A stretch of 64,000 nt of DNA from Candidatus Pelagibacter giovannonii. Its GTDB lineage: Bacteria > Pseudomonadota > Alphaproteobacteria > Pelagibacterales > Pelagibacteraceae. The position numbers were made by a program, and so were the translations under genes. The stretch spans positions 124,001 to 188,000 of the forward strand of contig NZ_CP038852.1 in NCBI RefSeq assembly GCF_012276695.1. The letters run 5' to 3'. The notes beneath the pieces are model-generated. The model was not told where the DNA came from and did not search any database. It worked only from the letters and a program-made list of their open reading frames with translations. Every line of letters starts with the position of its first letter. Positions within the stretch are counted from its first letter, which is position 1. Below are positions 1 to 8,501 of this stretch, piece after piece.

Positions 1-378
1 ATAGTTCTTAAAGGATCAGAGATTAAATCCATTAGAGAGGGAAAAGTTAATATTGCAGACTCTTACGCTGTAGAAAAAGAAGGTGAAATAGTTTTAATTA
101 ATTCTCATATTGCAGCTTTTAAACAAGCCAGTTATTCAAATCATAATCCTACTGATGAACGAAAGTTGTTATTAAATAAAAAAGAAATTAACAAATTAAT
201 TGGTAAAATGCAGAGAGATGGTTTTACTCTTGTTCCAACAAAGATGTATTTTAAAAAGGGAAAAGCTAAAATAGAAATAGCAGTAGCTAAAGGTAAAAAA
301 CAATTTGATAAAAGAGCAACAAAAAAAAATAGAGATTGGAATCGTGAAAAAGCAAGACACATTAGAAAATCAAGTTAA
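1..378 (+). CDS. smpB: SsrA-binding protein SmpB (5' end outside window)
   Basis: SmpB binds tmRNA and brings it to stalled ribosomes for trans-translation. The reading frame is open from the first base of the window, so the N-terminus is missing. Visible family features are '[20 protein letters not shown]' near the start, '[15 protein letters not shown]' and 'LVPTKMYFK' in the middle, and the basic C-terminal tail with '[20 protein letters not shown]', which family knowledge places in the mRNA channel. The downstream folK overlaps its 3' end in another frame. Recognition is firm; only the start is unknown. Confidence 0.96.
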   Translation: MVLKGSEIKSIREGKVNIADSYAVEKEGEIVLINSHIAAFKQASYSNHNPTDERKLLLNKKEINKLIGKMQRDGFTLVPTKMYFKKGKAKIEIAVAKGKKQFDKRATKKNRDWNREKARHIRKSS

Positions 379-865
379 AAAATCATATTTAGCAATAGGA
401 TCAAATTTAGGTAACAAAATTACCAACATTCATATGGCCATGTCTGAACTAAAAAAAAATAAAATTAAGATCACAAAAGTATCATCTCATTATTCATCAA
501 AATCCTGGCCAAACTCTTTAATGCCAAATTTTATAAATATTGTTATAAAAATTGAGACAATCTTAAAACCGTTAGAATTATTAAAGATTTGTAACTTTAT
601 TGAATTAAAATTAGGCAGAGTTAGATCAAAAAAAAATGATCCACGAACGTGCGATATTGATATAATTGATTATGATAAAAAAATTTTGAATATAAACAGT
701 AATAAACTAACAATTCCTCATCCAAAGATGACTAAGAGAAATTTTGTTTTGTTGCCATTATTTGAAATAGATAGGGATTGGAAACATCCAGAATCTAAGA
801 TTAATATAGTTAATTTAATTAATTCCTTACCGATTAAAGATTTAAGATCTATCAAACAAATATGA
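344..865 (+). CDS. folK: 2-amino-4-hydroxy-6-hydroxymethyldihydropteridine pyrophosphokinase
   Basis: FolK transfers pyrophosphate from ATP to hydroxymethyl-dihydropterin in folate synthesis. The protein shows the family opening '[11 protein letters not shown]', the substrate-binding and catalytic block '[11 protein letters not shown]', and '[18 protein letters not shown]'. The start is uncertain. An ATG at 305 would overlap smpB by 74 bp, while the GTG at 344, chosen here, overlaps by 35 bp and still leaves about 14 residues ahead of the conserved strand. No later start keeps the GSN motif. folK is followed 19 bp later by spoT. Confidence 0.88.
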   Translation: MKKQDTLENQVKKSYLAIGSNLGNKITNIHMAMSELKKNKIKITKVSSHYSSKSWPNSLMPNFINIVIKIETILKPLELLKICNFIELKLGRVRSKKNDPRTCDIDIIDYDKKILNINSNKLTIPHPKMTKRNFVLLPLFEIDRDWKHPESKINIVNLINSLPIKDLRSIKQI

Positions 866-884
866 ATTGATGTTATAGTTAAAA

Positions 885-2642
885 ATGCTTAATTCTGAAG
901 AGTTAATAAATAAAGTCAAAGTTTATAATAAGTTTTTAAATCCAGAAAAATTAAATAAAGCTTATAATTTTGCAGTTAAAGCACATGAAAATCAAAAACG
1001 AGATTCTGGCGACCCATACTCAATTCACCCCATAGCTGTAGCAAATATATTAACAGAACTAAAGTTAGATAGTGCAACTATAGCAACAGGACTGCTTCAT
1101 GACACAATTGAAGATACACATGCTACTTACGAAACGATAAAAAATGAGTTTGGGCAAGAGGTAGCCGATTTAGTTGATGGTGTAACAAAAATATCAGTCT
1201 TTGAAAATCAAGCCACATCTACATCAAAAGCAGAAAATTTTAGAAAATTAATCATAGCAACCTCAAAAGATATTAGAGTTCTACTTGTTAAAATAGCTGA
1301 TCGATTACACAACATGAGAACAATCGATGCAATTTCAAAAATTGAAAAAAAAGAACGTATCGCTAAAGAAACTATGGAAATTTATGCACCATTAGCAGAT
1401 AGAATGGGGATGCATAGAATTAGAGATGAACTAGAGGATTTATCTTTTAAAGTTCTAAATAATAATGCAAGAGAGCTTATAAAAAAAAGATTAGATGAAA
1501 TTAAAGATGATAAGGTAAATAGCTTTAACTCAATTTCATTGCAATTCAGTGGATTGTTAAATGAATACAAAATAAATGCTGAAATTATCGGGAGAGAAAA
1601 AACTCCTTTTTCTATTTGGAGAAAAGTTCAAAAAAAAAGAATATCACTAGAGCAAATTTCAGATATCATTGGATTTAGAATAATACTAGATAGCATTGAG
1701 GACTGCTATAAAGCTCTTGGTATATTTCACAAAGAGTGGAATTGTATACCTGGAAAATTTAAAGATTATATTTCGTCGCCTAAGATTAATAAATATCAAT
1801 CATTACATACTTCAATTATAGGACCCAATAGAAGGCCGATTGAAATACAGCTTAGAACATTTCAAATGCACGAATACGCAGAAAGAGGCATAGCATCACA
1901 TTGGAAATATAAATCTTCTGAAAAATTTAATTCATTAACGTGGAAAGAATATGATTGGCTTGCCGATTTAGTTGAAATTATTGATAAGAATGAAAACCCA
2001 GAACACTCTTATGAGTATACCAAGTTACAAATGTTTCAGGAAAATGTTTTTTGTTTTACCCCAAAGGGATCTGTAATTAAATTACCAAAGGATGCAACAC
2101 CAATCGATTTTGCATATGCTGTGCATACCAATATAGGTAATAGTACTATAGCTTGCAAGATTAATGGTAACGATAGTGAGTTACAAAGTATACTTTATAA
2201 TGGAGATGTTGTGGATATCATCACCTCTAAAAATAAATCACCTTCATTGCACTGGATACCTGTTACAAAAACTGGAAAAGCAAGATCAGCAATTAGAAAG
2301 TATTGGTATAAAAAAGGAGAAGAGAAGGCTCAAAGAATTAAAAAATACAATACTACGCTTTGGATTTCTTTGCCTGATAAACCAGGGAAACTAGGTGAGA
2401 TAACAACTTTACTTGGTAGCCATAGTTTAAACATCTCGAGTGTTGAAATGAAAGAAAAGTCTAAAGAATATATCAATTTTAAATTCAATCTAATTATAAA
2501 AGACTTGAAGAACTTTACAAATTTTATCAGTGAGTTAAAACAAAAGGAAATAAAATTTAAAATCATTAGACATGAGGATAACTGGTTAAAGGAACGTAAT
2601 GCTTTCACACGAAAAATCTTTAAATATTTTAAAAAAAACTAA
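885..2642 (+). CDS. spoT: Bifunctional (p)ppGpp synthetase/hydrolase (RelA/SpoT family), shortened
   Basis: This enzyme makes and degrades the stringent-response alarmone (p)ppGpp. The hydrolase domain has the HDxxED motif (H72, D73, E76, D77) and 'ADRLHNMRTI'. The synthetase domain has 'GREKTPFSIWRKV', 'KDYISSPKINKYQSLHT' and 'EIQLRTFQMHEYAERG', so both activities look intact. A TGS domain begins near residue 385 ('VFCFTPKGSVIKLP') and an ACT domain lies near residues 490-575. At 585 residues it is about 100 shorter than usual: the helical and Cys/His zinc-finger region between TGS and ACT is essentially gone. The 3' end overlaps pyrE by 44 bp. Confidence 0.95.
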   Translation: MLNSEELINKVKVYNKFLNPEKLNKAYNFAVKAHENQKRDSGDPYSIHPIAVANILTELKLDSATIATGLLHDTIEDTHATYETIKNEFGQEVADLVDGVTKISVFENQATSTSKAENFRKLIIATSKDIRVLLVKIADRLHNMRTIDAISKIEKKERIAKETMEIYAPLADRMGMHRIRDELEDLSFKVLNNNARELIKKRLDEIKDDKVNSFNSISLQFSGLLNEYKINAEIIGREKTPFSIWRKVQKKRISLEQISDIIGFRIILDSIEDCYKALGIFHKEWNCIPGKFKDYISSPKINKYQSLHTSIIGPNRRPIEIQLRTFQMHEYAERGIASHWKYKSSEKFNSLTWKEYDWLADLVEIIDKNENPEHSYEYTKLQMFQENVFCFTPKGSVIKLPKDATPIDFAYAVHTNIGNSTIACKINGNDSELQSILYNGDVVDIITSKNKSPSLHWIPVTKTGKARSAIRKYWYKKGEEKAQRIKKYNTTLWISLPDKPGKLGEITTLLGSHSLNISSVEMKEKSKEYINFKFNLIIKDLKNFTNFISELKQKEIKFKIIRHEDNWLKERNAFTRKIFKYFKKN

Positions 2643-3186
2643 CGCACTTCTAGAAGGTCATTTTATACTTTCGTCAGGTTTACATTCACCTAAATATATT
2701 CAGTGTGCTAAACTTTTAAGCTTTCCACATTTAGCCAAGGATATTTGTAATTCATTAGCAAAAAAAATTAAAAAAAAATTTAAATCTATAGATTTGATTT
2801 TAGCGCCTGCAATGGGAGGTGTTATTATTGGTTATGAAATTGGTAAAATTTTAAAAAAAGAAACAATATTTTGTGAAAGAGTTAATGGTAAATTTACTTT
2901 AAGACGAGGCTTTCATATAAAAAAAGGATCAAAAGTTTTAATAATCGAAGATGTTATAACAACTGGCAAATCGAGTTTAGAGTGTGTTAAGTTGATTACA
3001 AAACCAGGCGCAAAACTTATTGGTTTTGCCTCAATTATTGATAGATCAACCAAGAATTCATTAAAGATAAAAAAGAATATTATCTCACATATGAAGATAG
3101 ACGTTCCAACATTCAAGAAAAACAACCTTCCAGAAAGCCTTAAAAATACTCCAATTACAGTCCCTGGAAGTAGATTTATTAAATGA
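2599..3186 (+). CDS. pyrE: Orotate phosphoribosyltransferase
   Basis: PyrE joins orotate to PRPP to give orotidine 5'-phosphate in pyrimidine synthesis. The N-terminal 'LLEGHFILSSGLHSPKYIQC' is typical, and the PRPP-binding loop reads 'VLIIEDVITTGKSS'. The ATG chosen lies inside the end of spoT (44-bp overlap). It puts the conserved EGHF segment at the usual distance from the N-terminus, so a later start is unlikely. The stop overlaps the pdxJ start in an ATGA arrangement, suggesting translational coupling. Confidence 0.95.
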   Translation: MLSHEKSLNILKKTNALLEGHFILSSGLHSPKYIQCAKLLSFPHLAKDICNSLAKKIKKKFKSIDLILAPAMGGVIIGYEIGKILKKETIFCERVNGKFTLRRGFHIKKGSKVLIIEDVITTGKSSLECVKLITKPGAKLIGFASIIDRSTKNSLKIKKNIISHMKIDVPTFKKNNLPESLKNTPITVPGSRFIK

Positions 3187-3902
3187 CAAGACTAGGTGTT
3201 AATATTGATCATGTTGCTACAGTAAGAAATGCAAGAGGATCGTTCCACCCTGATCCATTTACTATAGCTAAACATGTAACTAAATGTGGAGCACATTCAG
3301 TAACCATACATTTAAGAGAAGACAGAAGACATATAAAAGATGCTGATGTTGTTAAAATTTGTAAAGATAAAAAAATAATCACTAATTTAGAAATTTCACT
3401 AAACGAAAATATAATAAATATAGCATTAAAAAATAGACCTAATTTTATTTGTATAGTTCCTGAAAAAAGAAAGGAAGTGACAACAGAAGGTGGATTAAAC
3501 TTAATTAAAAATAAAAAAAAGATAAAAACAATAATATCCTTATTTAATAAGAAAAATATTAGAACCAGTTTATTTGTTAACCCAACGTTAAAAGATATAA
3601 AAATTGCAAAAGAATTAAATGTTAATTGTGTTGAGCTGCATACAGGAAAAATTTCTAATTTAGTAAAAGAAAATAAAAATTATAAAAATGAATATTTAAA
3701 AATTAAAAGATGTTCAGAGCTTGGTGTTAAACTTGGAATTGAGGTTCATGCAGGCCATGGTCTTGATTATAAAACTACCTCTATACTTAGTAAAATTAAA
3801 GAAATTACGGAATTTAATATCGGTCATTTCATAATTGGTGAGTCGCTTACTAATGGTTTAAAAAAAACTATTAAGGCATTTAAAAAAATAACCAATAAAT
3901 AA
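3183..3902 (+). CDS. pdxJ: Pyridoxine 5'-phosphate synthase
   Basis: PdxJ condenses 1-deoxyxylulose 5-phosphate with 3-amino-2-oxopropyl phosphate to form pyridoxine phosphate (DXP-dependent vitamin B6 route). The opening 'RLGVNIDHVATVRNARG' is diagnostic, followed by 'SVTIHLREDRRHI', 'CVELHTGKI' and 'GIEVHAGHGLDY'. Length (239 residues) is normal. It starts within the stop codon of pyrE and is followed 2 bp later by acpS; pdxJ-acpS-lepB-rnc is a common proteobacterial order. Confidence 0.97.
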   Translation: MTRLGVNIDHVATVRNARGSFHPDPFTIAKHVTKCGAHSVTIHLREDRRHIKDADVVKICKDKKIITNLEISLNENIINIALKNRPNFICIVPEKRKEVTTEGGLNLIKNKKKIKTIISLFNKKNIRTSLFVNPTLKDIKIAKELNVNCVELHTGKISNLVKENKNYKNEYLKIKRCSELGVKLGIEVHAGHGLDYKTTSILSKIKEITEFNIGHFIIGESLTNGLKKTIKAFKKITNK

Positions 3903-3904
3903 AT

Positions 3905-4291
3905 ATGAAAATTCTTGGTATCGGTATTGATATAGTAGAAAATATTAGAATACATGAATCTTTAAAAAATGTTAATTTTATTAAAAGAGTTTTTTCTAGC
4001 TCAGAAATATTGTCAGCTAAAAACATAACTAATAAGAAATCCTATTATTCTAAAAGATTTGCTGCTAAAGAGGCATTTTCTAAAGCAATTGGAACTGGTT
4101 TTAGAGAGAATTTAAATTTTAAGGATATAACTGTAATTAACGATAAGTTAGGCAAACCCTCATTTGTAGTCACAAATAAAATTAAAAAAATTGTTAAAAA
4201 ACAATTTAAAATATCATCCTTTAATTTCTTTCTGTCAATTTCAGATGAAAAAAAATATTCTATAGCCTACGTGATTTTACAAAAAAAATGA
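3905..4291 (+). CDS. acpS: Holo-[acyl-carrier-protein] synthase
   Basis: AcpS moves 4'-phosphopantetheine from CoA to a serine of apo-ACP, activating fatty acid synthesis. Visible motifs are 'ILGIGIDIVENIRI' with the Mg-binding Asp, 'FAAKEAFSKAIGTGF', and the C-terminal 'SISDEKKYSIAYVI'. At 128 residues it has the normal length. It sits between pdxJ and lepB and overlaps lepB by 4 bp. Confidence 0.95.
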   Translation: MKILGIGIDIVENIRIHESLKNVNFIKRVFSSSEILSAKNITNKKSYYSKRFAAKEAFSKAIGTGFRENLNFKDITVINDKLGKPSFVVTNKIKKIVKKQFKISSFNFFLSISDEKKYSIAYVILQKK

Positions 4292-5022
4292 TAACAAAAA
4301 AAATTATAATTGATAATATTAAAACAATTTTTTATGCTTTAGTAATAGCTATTGTTATTAGATCTCTTTTTATTCAACCTTTCTATATCCCATCGTCATC
4401 AATGGAACCAACACTTTTAATTGGCGATAGATTATTTGTTACGAAGTATTCTTATGGTTATAGCAAGCATTCTTTTCCTTTTAGCCCATCAATAATAAAT
4501 GGAAGACTATTTTTTAATAAACCTAAGGTTGGTGATGTTATTGTTTTTAAAACACCTGCTGATAATAGAACAGATTATATTAAAAGATTAATTGGTCTAC
4601 CAGGTGATAATATTCAATTCATTAATGGTGATTTATTTGTAAATAATAATCAAATATTAAAATCTAGAATTTCTCTAAATGATAAAATTTATTGTGGAAA
4701 TCAAACAATAAATGTTAATACATTTAAGGAAAAACTTCCAAATGGAAAAATACATAATAGTGTATACTTAAAAAGTTATAGTTTTCAAAATTCTGATAAT
4801 TTTATAGTTCCTTCTCAACACTACTTTTTCTTAGGAGATAACAGGGACTGCTCTAAAGATAGTAGATACTTGACTAGTGTCGGATATGTGCATGAAGATA
4901 ATCTAGTCGGTAAAGCTCAATTTATTTTTTTTTCATCTGATTTTAGAATTGGAAATATTTTTTCTTTTTGGAAATGGCATAAGACAATTAGATTTGAAAG
5001 GTTTTTTAAGAAAATTATTTAA
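4288..5022 (+). CDS. lepB: Signal peptidase I
   Basis: This membrane-anchored protease removes N-terminal signal peptides on the periplasmic side. One transmembrane segment spans about residues 10-30. The catalytic serine is S38 in 'IPSSSMEPTLLIGDRLF', the general-base lysine is K99 in 'DYIKRLIGLPGD', and the C-terminal box is 'FFLGDNRDCSKDSR'. Length is 244 residues. It overlaps acpS by 4 bp and shares one base with the rnc start (TAATG). Confidence 0.96.
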   Translation: MITKKIIIDNIKTIFYALVIAIVIRSLFIQPFYIPSSSMEPTLLIGDRLFVTKYSYGYSKHSFPFSPSIINGRLFFNKPKVGDVIVFKTPADNRTDYIKRLIGLPGDNIQFINGDLFVNNNQILKSRISLNDKIYCGNQTINVNTFKEKLPNGKIHNSVYLKSYSFQNSDNFIVPSQHYFFLGDNRDCSKDSRYLTSVGYVHEDNLVGKAQFIFFSSDFRIGNIFSFWKWHKTIRFERFFKKII

Positions 5023-5690
5023 TGAAAACTAACCCCACAACACTAGAAAAGAAATTAAAATTAAAGTTTTCAAATCAAAAAATCTTTTTTAAAAGCTTAA
5101 CACACAAAAGTTTTGATTCAATAAACAATAATGAAAAGATTGAATTCTTAGGAGATAGGGTTTTAGGTCTTATTATTGCAAAAAAATTATTAGAACTTTA
5201 TCCAGAAGAAAGAGAAGGGGTATTAGATAAAAAATTTGCTTCATTAGTAAATAAAAAAAAATGTTTAGAAATTGCTAAAAAAATTGAACTAGAAAAATAT
5301 ATTTTAGTTTTAAACCCTAAAAATAAAAAAATTGAAATTGAAGATAAAATAGTAGCAGACTGTTTAGAGGCTTTAATTGGAGCGATTTATCTTGATAAAG
5401 GTTTAAATTTCACTGAAAAATTTATTCTTAATTTATGGAGTGACCATATTACAGCGAGTGTTATAACCCAAATTGATGCAAAGACAAAACTCCAAGAATA
5501 CTCACTTAAAATTTTTAAAGTGCTGCCTATTTATAAGCTAATATCTAATACTGGGCCTCGACACAAACCACTCTTTAAAGTTGCTGTTAAATTAAAAAAT
5601 ACTAGATTTTTCACAGCAGAGGGAACTTCTAAAAAAGACGCAGAACAGAATGCTGCATCTTTATGTTTTGAGGATGTTTTAAAAAAATGA
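5022..5690 (+). CDS. rnc: Ribonuclease III
   Basis: RNase III cuts double-stranded RNA in rRNA precursors and mRNAs. The catalytic domain has the signature 'NNEKIEFLGDRVLG' (E41, D45) and a second acidic helix 'DCLEALIGAIYLDKG'. A C-terminal double-stranded RNA-binding domain covers about residues 150-222, ending 'KKDAEQNAASLC'. The next gene starts inside the rnc stop region and is recO, so era, which usually lies between them, is absent here. Confidence 0.95.
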   Translation: MKTNPTTLEKKLKLKFSNQKIFFKSLTHKSFDSINNNEKIEFLGDRVLGLIIAKKLLELYPEEREGVLDKKFASLVNKKKCLEIAKKIELEKYILVLNPKNKKIEIEDKIVADCLEALIGAIYLDKGLNFTEKFILNLWSDHITASVITQIDAKTKLQEYSLKIFKVLPIYKLISNTGPRHKPLFKVAVKLKNTRFFTAEGTSKKDAEQNAASLCFEDVLKK

Positions 5691-6367
5691 ATTGGGACGA
5701 TAGCGCTTATTTAGTTTCTAAAAATAGATACAGCGAAAACTCAATAATTGCAGAAGTTTTTACAGAAAACCATGGAAAAATCTCAGGAATAATTTTTGGT
5801 GGAACTTCAAAAAAAATCAAAAACTATTTGCAAATTGGTAATAAAATCTATGTAAACTATAATTCTAAAAGTGTTACTAGAATTGGTTATTTTAAAATAG
5901 AAATTTTAAAAGCTTTAACACCACTCTATTTTGATGAAAATCAAAAACTATCATGCATAACCTCGGCAATGCATCTTATAAAACTTCTTACTGCTGAAGC
6001 TCAATCTAATAAAGAAATTTTTAAATTAATTGATAAATTTTTTGAAATATTAACTTCTGATAATTGGATAAAAAGATATATTTTCTGGGAGTTAGAACTT
6101 TTAAAATTATTGGGATATGATTTGGAATTAAAAACTATGGCTGAAAAAGAAATTGTTGATAATGAAGTGAATTATTATGTCAAATCTTCAACCGAAAAAA
6201 AAAGTATTCCAAATTTTTTAATAGATGAAAATAATATTGATGTTAATTTAAAAAATTTACTCAATGGTCTAAAGCTTGTTAGTGATTATCTTGAAAAAAG
6301 TATTTTAAAACCAAATAATTTAAATCTTCCTACTTCTAGGACTCATTTTATTAATCTTTTAAAATAA
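5687..6367 (+). CDS. recO: DNA repair protein RecO
   Basis: RecO works with RecR and RecF to load RecA onto SSB-coated DNA. The N-terminal OB-fold region is recognisable in 'DSAYLVSKNRYSENSIIAEV' and 'ENHGKISGIIFGG', followed by the helical domain. No zinc-binding cysteine cluster is visible in the C-terminal half. It overlaps rnc by 4 bp. Its stop is immediately followed, with no spacer, by the stop of hemB on the other strand. Confidence 0.9.
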   Translation: MNWDDSAYLVSKNRYSENSIIAEVFTENHGKISGIIFGGTSKKIKNYLQIGNKIYVNYNSKSVTRIGYFKIEILKALTPLYFDENQKLSCITSAMHLIKLLTAEAQSNKEIFKLIDKFFEILTSDNWIKRYIFWELELLKLLGYDLELKTMAEKEIVDNEVNYYVKSSTEKKSIPNFLIDENNIDVNLKNLLNGLKLVSDYLEKSILKPNNLNLPTSRTHFINLLK

Positions 6368-7357
6368 TTATTTGATTAAATTGTTAATTCTATCAGCGTA
6401 ATAGCTTACTATAGCGTTTGCTCCGGCTCTTTTAAAAGAAATTAAACTCTCTAACACTGAGTTTTTATCTATTAGACCTTTTTTAATACTATTACTTAAT
6501 AGTGAGTATTCGCCTGAGACTTGATAAGCGAGAACAGGAATTTTAAATTTATCTTTAAGTGTTTTAATTATGTCTAAATATGGCATACCAGGTTTAACCA
6601 TAACCATATCAGCCCCTTCTTTAATATCTAAAGCCACTTCTCTTATTGCCTCATTGCTATTTCTAAAGTCCATTTGATAATTTTTCTTATCACCTTTTAA
6701 TAAACCTTTTGAACCAACAGCATCTCTAAATGGTCCATAAAAACTTGAGGCATATTTTACTGCATAAGAAAGTATTTGAACCATTTCATGACCTTCTTTA
6801 TCTAAAGCCTTTCTTATTTTGCCTATTCTACCATCCATCATGTCTGAAGGAGCCAGAACATCACAACCAATCTCTGCTTGTAACAATGATTGATTTATCA
6901 AGACCTCAATAGTTTCATCATTTAAGACATAGCCTGATTTTATTAAACCATCATGACCATGAGAAGTGTAAGGATCTAAAGCTACATCACACATAATACC
7001 AATTTCATTTTTATACCTTTTTTTGATATATTGAATTGCTCTGCAAACAAGATTATCCTCATTTAATGCTTCGGTACCAATATCGTTTTTTTTTGTCTTA
7101 TTTGTATACGGAAACAATGCCACCATTGGTATTTTGTTTTTGATTGCTCTATCTACAATAATTCCAAGCGTATTTATTGTGTACCTATAAACATCAGGCA
7201 TTGTTTTAATGGATTGTTTTATATTTTTTCCATCAATTAAGAATATAGGTAATATAAAATCACTAGATGAAAGGTTATTTTCTTGAATTAACCTTCTAGA
7301 CCAATCATTTTTACGACTTCGTCTAAGTCTTAAATTTGGATAATTTCCTGTAATCAT
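6368..7357 (-). CDS. hemB: Delta-aminolevulinic acid dehydratase (porphobilinogen synthase), Mg-type
   Basis: HemB condenses two 5-aminolevulinate molecules to porphobilinogen in haem synthesis. The two active lysines lie in 'YAVKYASSFYGPFRDA' and 'DMVMVKPGMPYLD'. The metal-site region reads 'CDVALDPYTSHGHDG', the aspartate-rich form of the Mg-dependent class rather than the three-cysteine zinc form. The gene is a single unit on the minus strand, end to end with recO. A TATAAT-like element lies about 33 bp upstream of its start. Confidence 0.97.
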   Translation of the reverse strand: MITGNYPNLRLRRSRKNDWSRRLIQENNLSSSDFILPIFLIDGKNIKQSIKTMPDVYRYTINTLGIIVDRAIKNKIPMVALFPYTNKTKKNDIGTEALNEDNLVCRAIQYIKKRYKNEIGIMCDVALDPYTSHGHDGLIKSGYVLNDETIEVLINQSLLQAEIGCDVLAPSDMMDGRIGKIRKALDKEGHEMVQILSYAVKYASSFYGPFRDAVGSKGLLKGDKKNYQMDFRNSNEAIREVALDIKEGADMVMVKPGMPYLDIIKTLKDKFKIPVLAYQVSGEYSLLSNSIKKGLIDKNSVLESLISFKRAGANAIVSYYADRINNLIK

Positions 7358-7389
7358 GTTTAAATCTATTTTTAAAATGCGACAAATGT

Positions 7390-7395
7390 ATTATA
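7390..7395 (-). promoter_or_regulatory. Candidate -10 element for hemB
   Basis: The minus strand reads TATAAT here, 32 bp before the hemB ATG, in the 73-bp gap shared with the divergent gene at 7431. A transcript would begin roughly 25 nt upstream of hemB. I do not see a good -35 hexamer at the expected distance, so this is only a candidate in very AT-rich sequence. Confidence 0.35.
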
Positions 7396-7430
7396 CAAAT
7401 ATATATTAAATTAAGTAAAAAACAATCAGC

Positions 7431-8072
7431 ATGAGTATTGAAAATAAAAATATTGTGAACTTAGATCTAAAAAAAGAAGAGAAGATTTTAGATTTTAGTG
7501 ACTTTCAAAAACAAAATATCAAGTTTGATATTGATAAATTACAAGAAGCCTACAATCAAATTATTCAAACTAAAAAATTTGATGATGGTGGAGGAATTGC
7601 TCACTTTGGAGCTATTTCTCTAACACAAATTCCTGGTGACCCGGACTCTGTAAAAGGAAGCAAAGCAAGAGGTGTTTATTGGACAAAACCAGATAAGTCA
7701 GGAAAAGAAGTTTCAAGAGATATTTCAATTGATGAAGCTGCTTATTCAGAATTTATACCTGACTATGAAAATACATACTTTAAAGAAGTGTTTGATGAGC
7801 TTTCTTCAAAATATAAATTAGGTAGAGTTAGGATTTTATTAAAAGAGCCAAGATCAACATTGAGTTGGCATAGAGATCCAGAACCAAGATTGCATATACC
7901 CCTAATTTCAAATCCAGGCTGCCTAATGGTTATAGACAATGTTGCGAAACATATGCCTGCGGATGGATCGGTGTGGATTACTAACAATACAAAATATCAT
8001 AATGCTTTTAATGGTGGAGAAGAAAATAGAGTTCATCTAGTAGCATGTGTTTTAGATTATAAATTTAATTAG
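7431..8072 (+). CDS. Aspartyl/asparaginyl beta-hydroxylase-like 2-oxoglutarate/Fe(II) dioxygenase
   Basis: The C-terminal half resembles the aspartyl/asparaginyl beta-hydroxylase fold. An HxD pair occurs in 'STLSWHRDPEPRLHIPL', and a distal His plus Arg in 'KYHNAFNGGEENRVHLVAC' fit the third iron ligand and the 2-oxoglutarate contact. These residues are seen; the enzyme class is inferred from family knowledge. The N-terminal ~100 residues are not recognised. No signal peptide is seen, so it is probably cytoplasmic. The substrate is unknown. It is divergent from hemB and 1 bp upstream of the TTG start of rpiB, so it probably shares that transcript. Confidence 0.7.
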   Translation: MSIENKNIVNLDLKKEEKILDFSDFQKQNIKFDIDKLQEAYNQIIQTKKFDDGGGIAHFGAISLTQIPGDPDSVKGSKARGVYWTKPDKSGKEVSRDISIDEAAYSEFIPDYENTYFKEVFDELSSKYKLGRVRILLKEPRSTLSWHRDPEPRLHIPLISNPGCLMVIDNVAKHMPADGSVWITNNTKYHNAFNGGEENRVHLVACVLDYKFN

Positions 8073-8073
8073 A

Positions 8074-8499
8074 TTGAAAAAAATATTTTTATCATCAGAT
8101 CATGCTGGTTATAGGCTAAAGGAATTAATTAAACTTCATTTAGATAAAAAAAAAATTAACTATACAGACTTAGGCCCATACAATAATGATAGAGTTGATT
8201 ATCCTGATTATGCTCATAAAGTTGCAAGAAAAGTTAAAAATAATAACAATCATACTGGTATATTAGTTTGTGGCTCTGGGATGGGAATGAATATTGCTGC
8301 AAATAGACATAAAAATATACGTGCTGCTCAGTGTTTTAATTTAAAATCTACTAAATTATCAAGATTGCATAATGATGCAAATATCATTACATTAGGATCA
8401 AGACTACTTACTAAAAAAAATGCTTTAAATTGCGTTAGCGTTTTTTTAAATACAAAGTTTGAAGGTGGAAGACACGCAAAAAGAATTAAAAAGATTTGA
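8074..8499 (+). CDS. rpiB: Ribose-5-phosphate isomerase B
   Basis: RpiB interconverts ribose 5-phosphate and ribulose 5-phosphate. The N-terminus '[16 protein letters not shown]' carries the conserved Asp-His pair (D9, H10), and the catalytic cysteine is C66 in '[16 protein letters not shown]'. Length is 141 residues. Translation appears to begin at a TTG codon one base after the stop of the preceding gene; no ATG precedes the conserved first strand. It directly precedes glyA, a frequent alphaproteobacterial arrangement. Confidence 0.94.
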   Translation: MKKIFLSSDHAGYRLKELIKLHLDKKKINYTDLGPYNNDRVDYPDYAHKVARKVKNNNNHTGILVCGSGMGMNIAANRHKNIRAAQCFNLKSTKLSRLHNDANIITLGSRLLTKKNALNCVSVFLNTKFEGGRHAKRIKKI

Positions 8500-8501
8500 T
8501 T

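Noticed and set aside
866..884. rpoZ expected upstream of spoT
   Set aside because: Only 19 bp separate folK and spoT, so no omega subunit gene is here; I did not raise it as a finding because rpoZ position varies.
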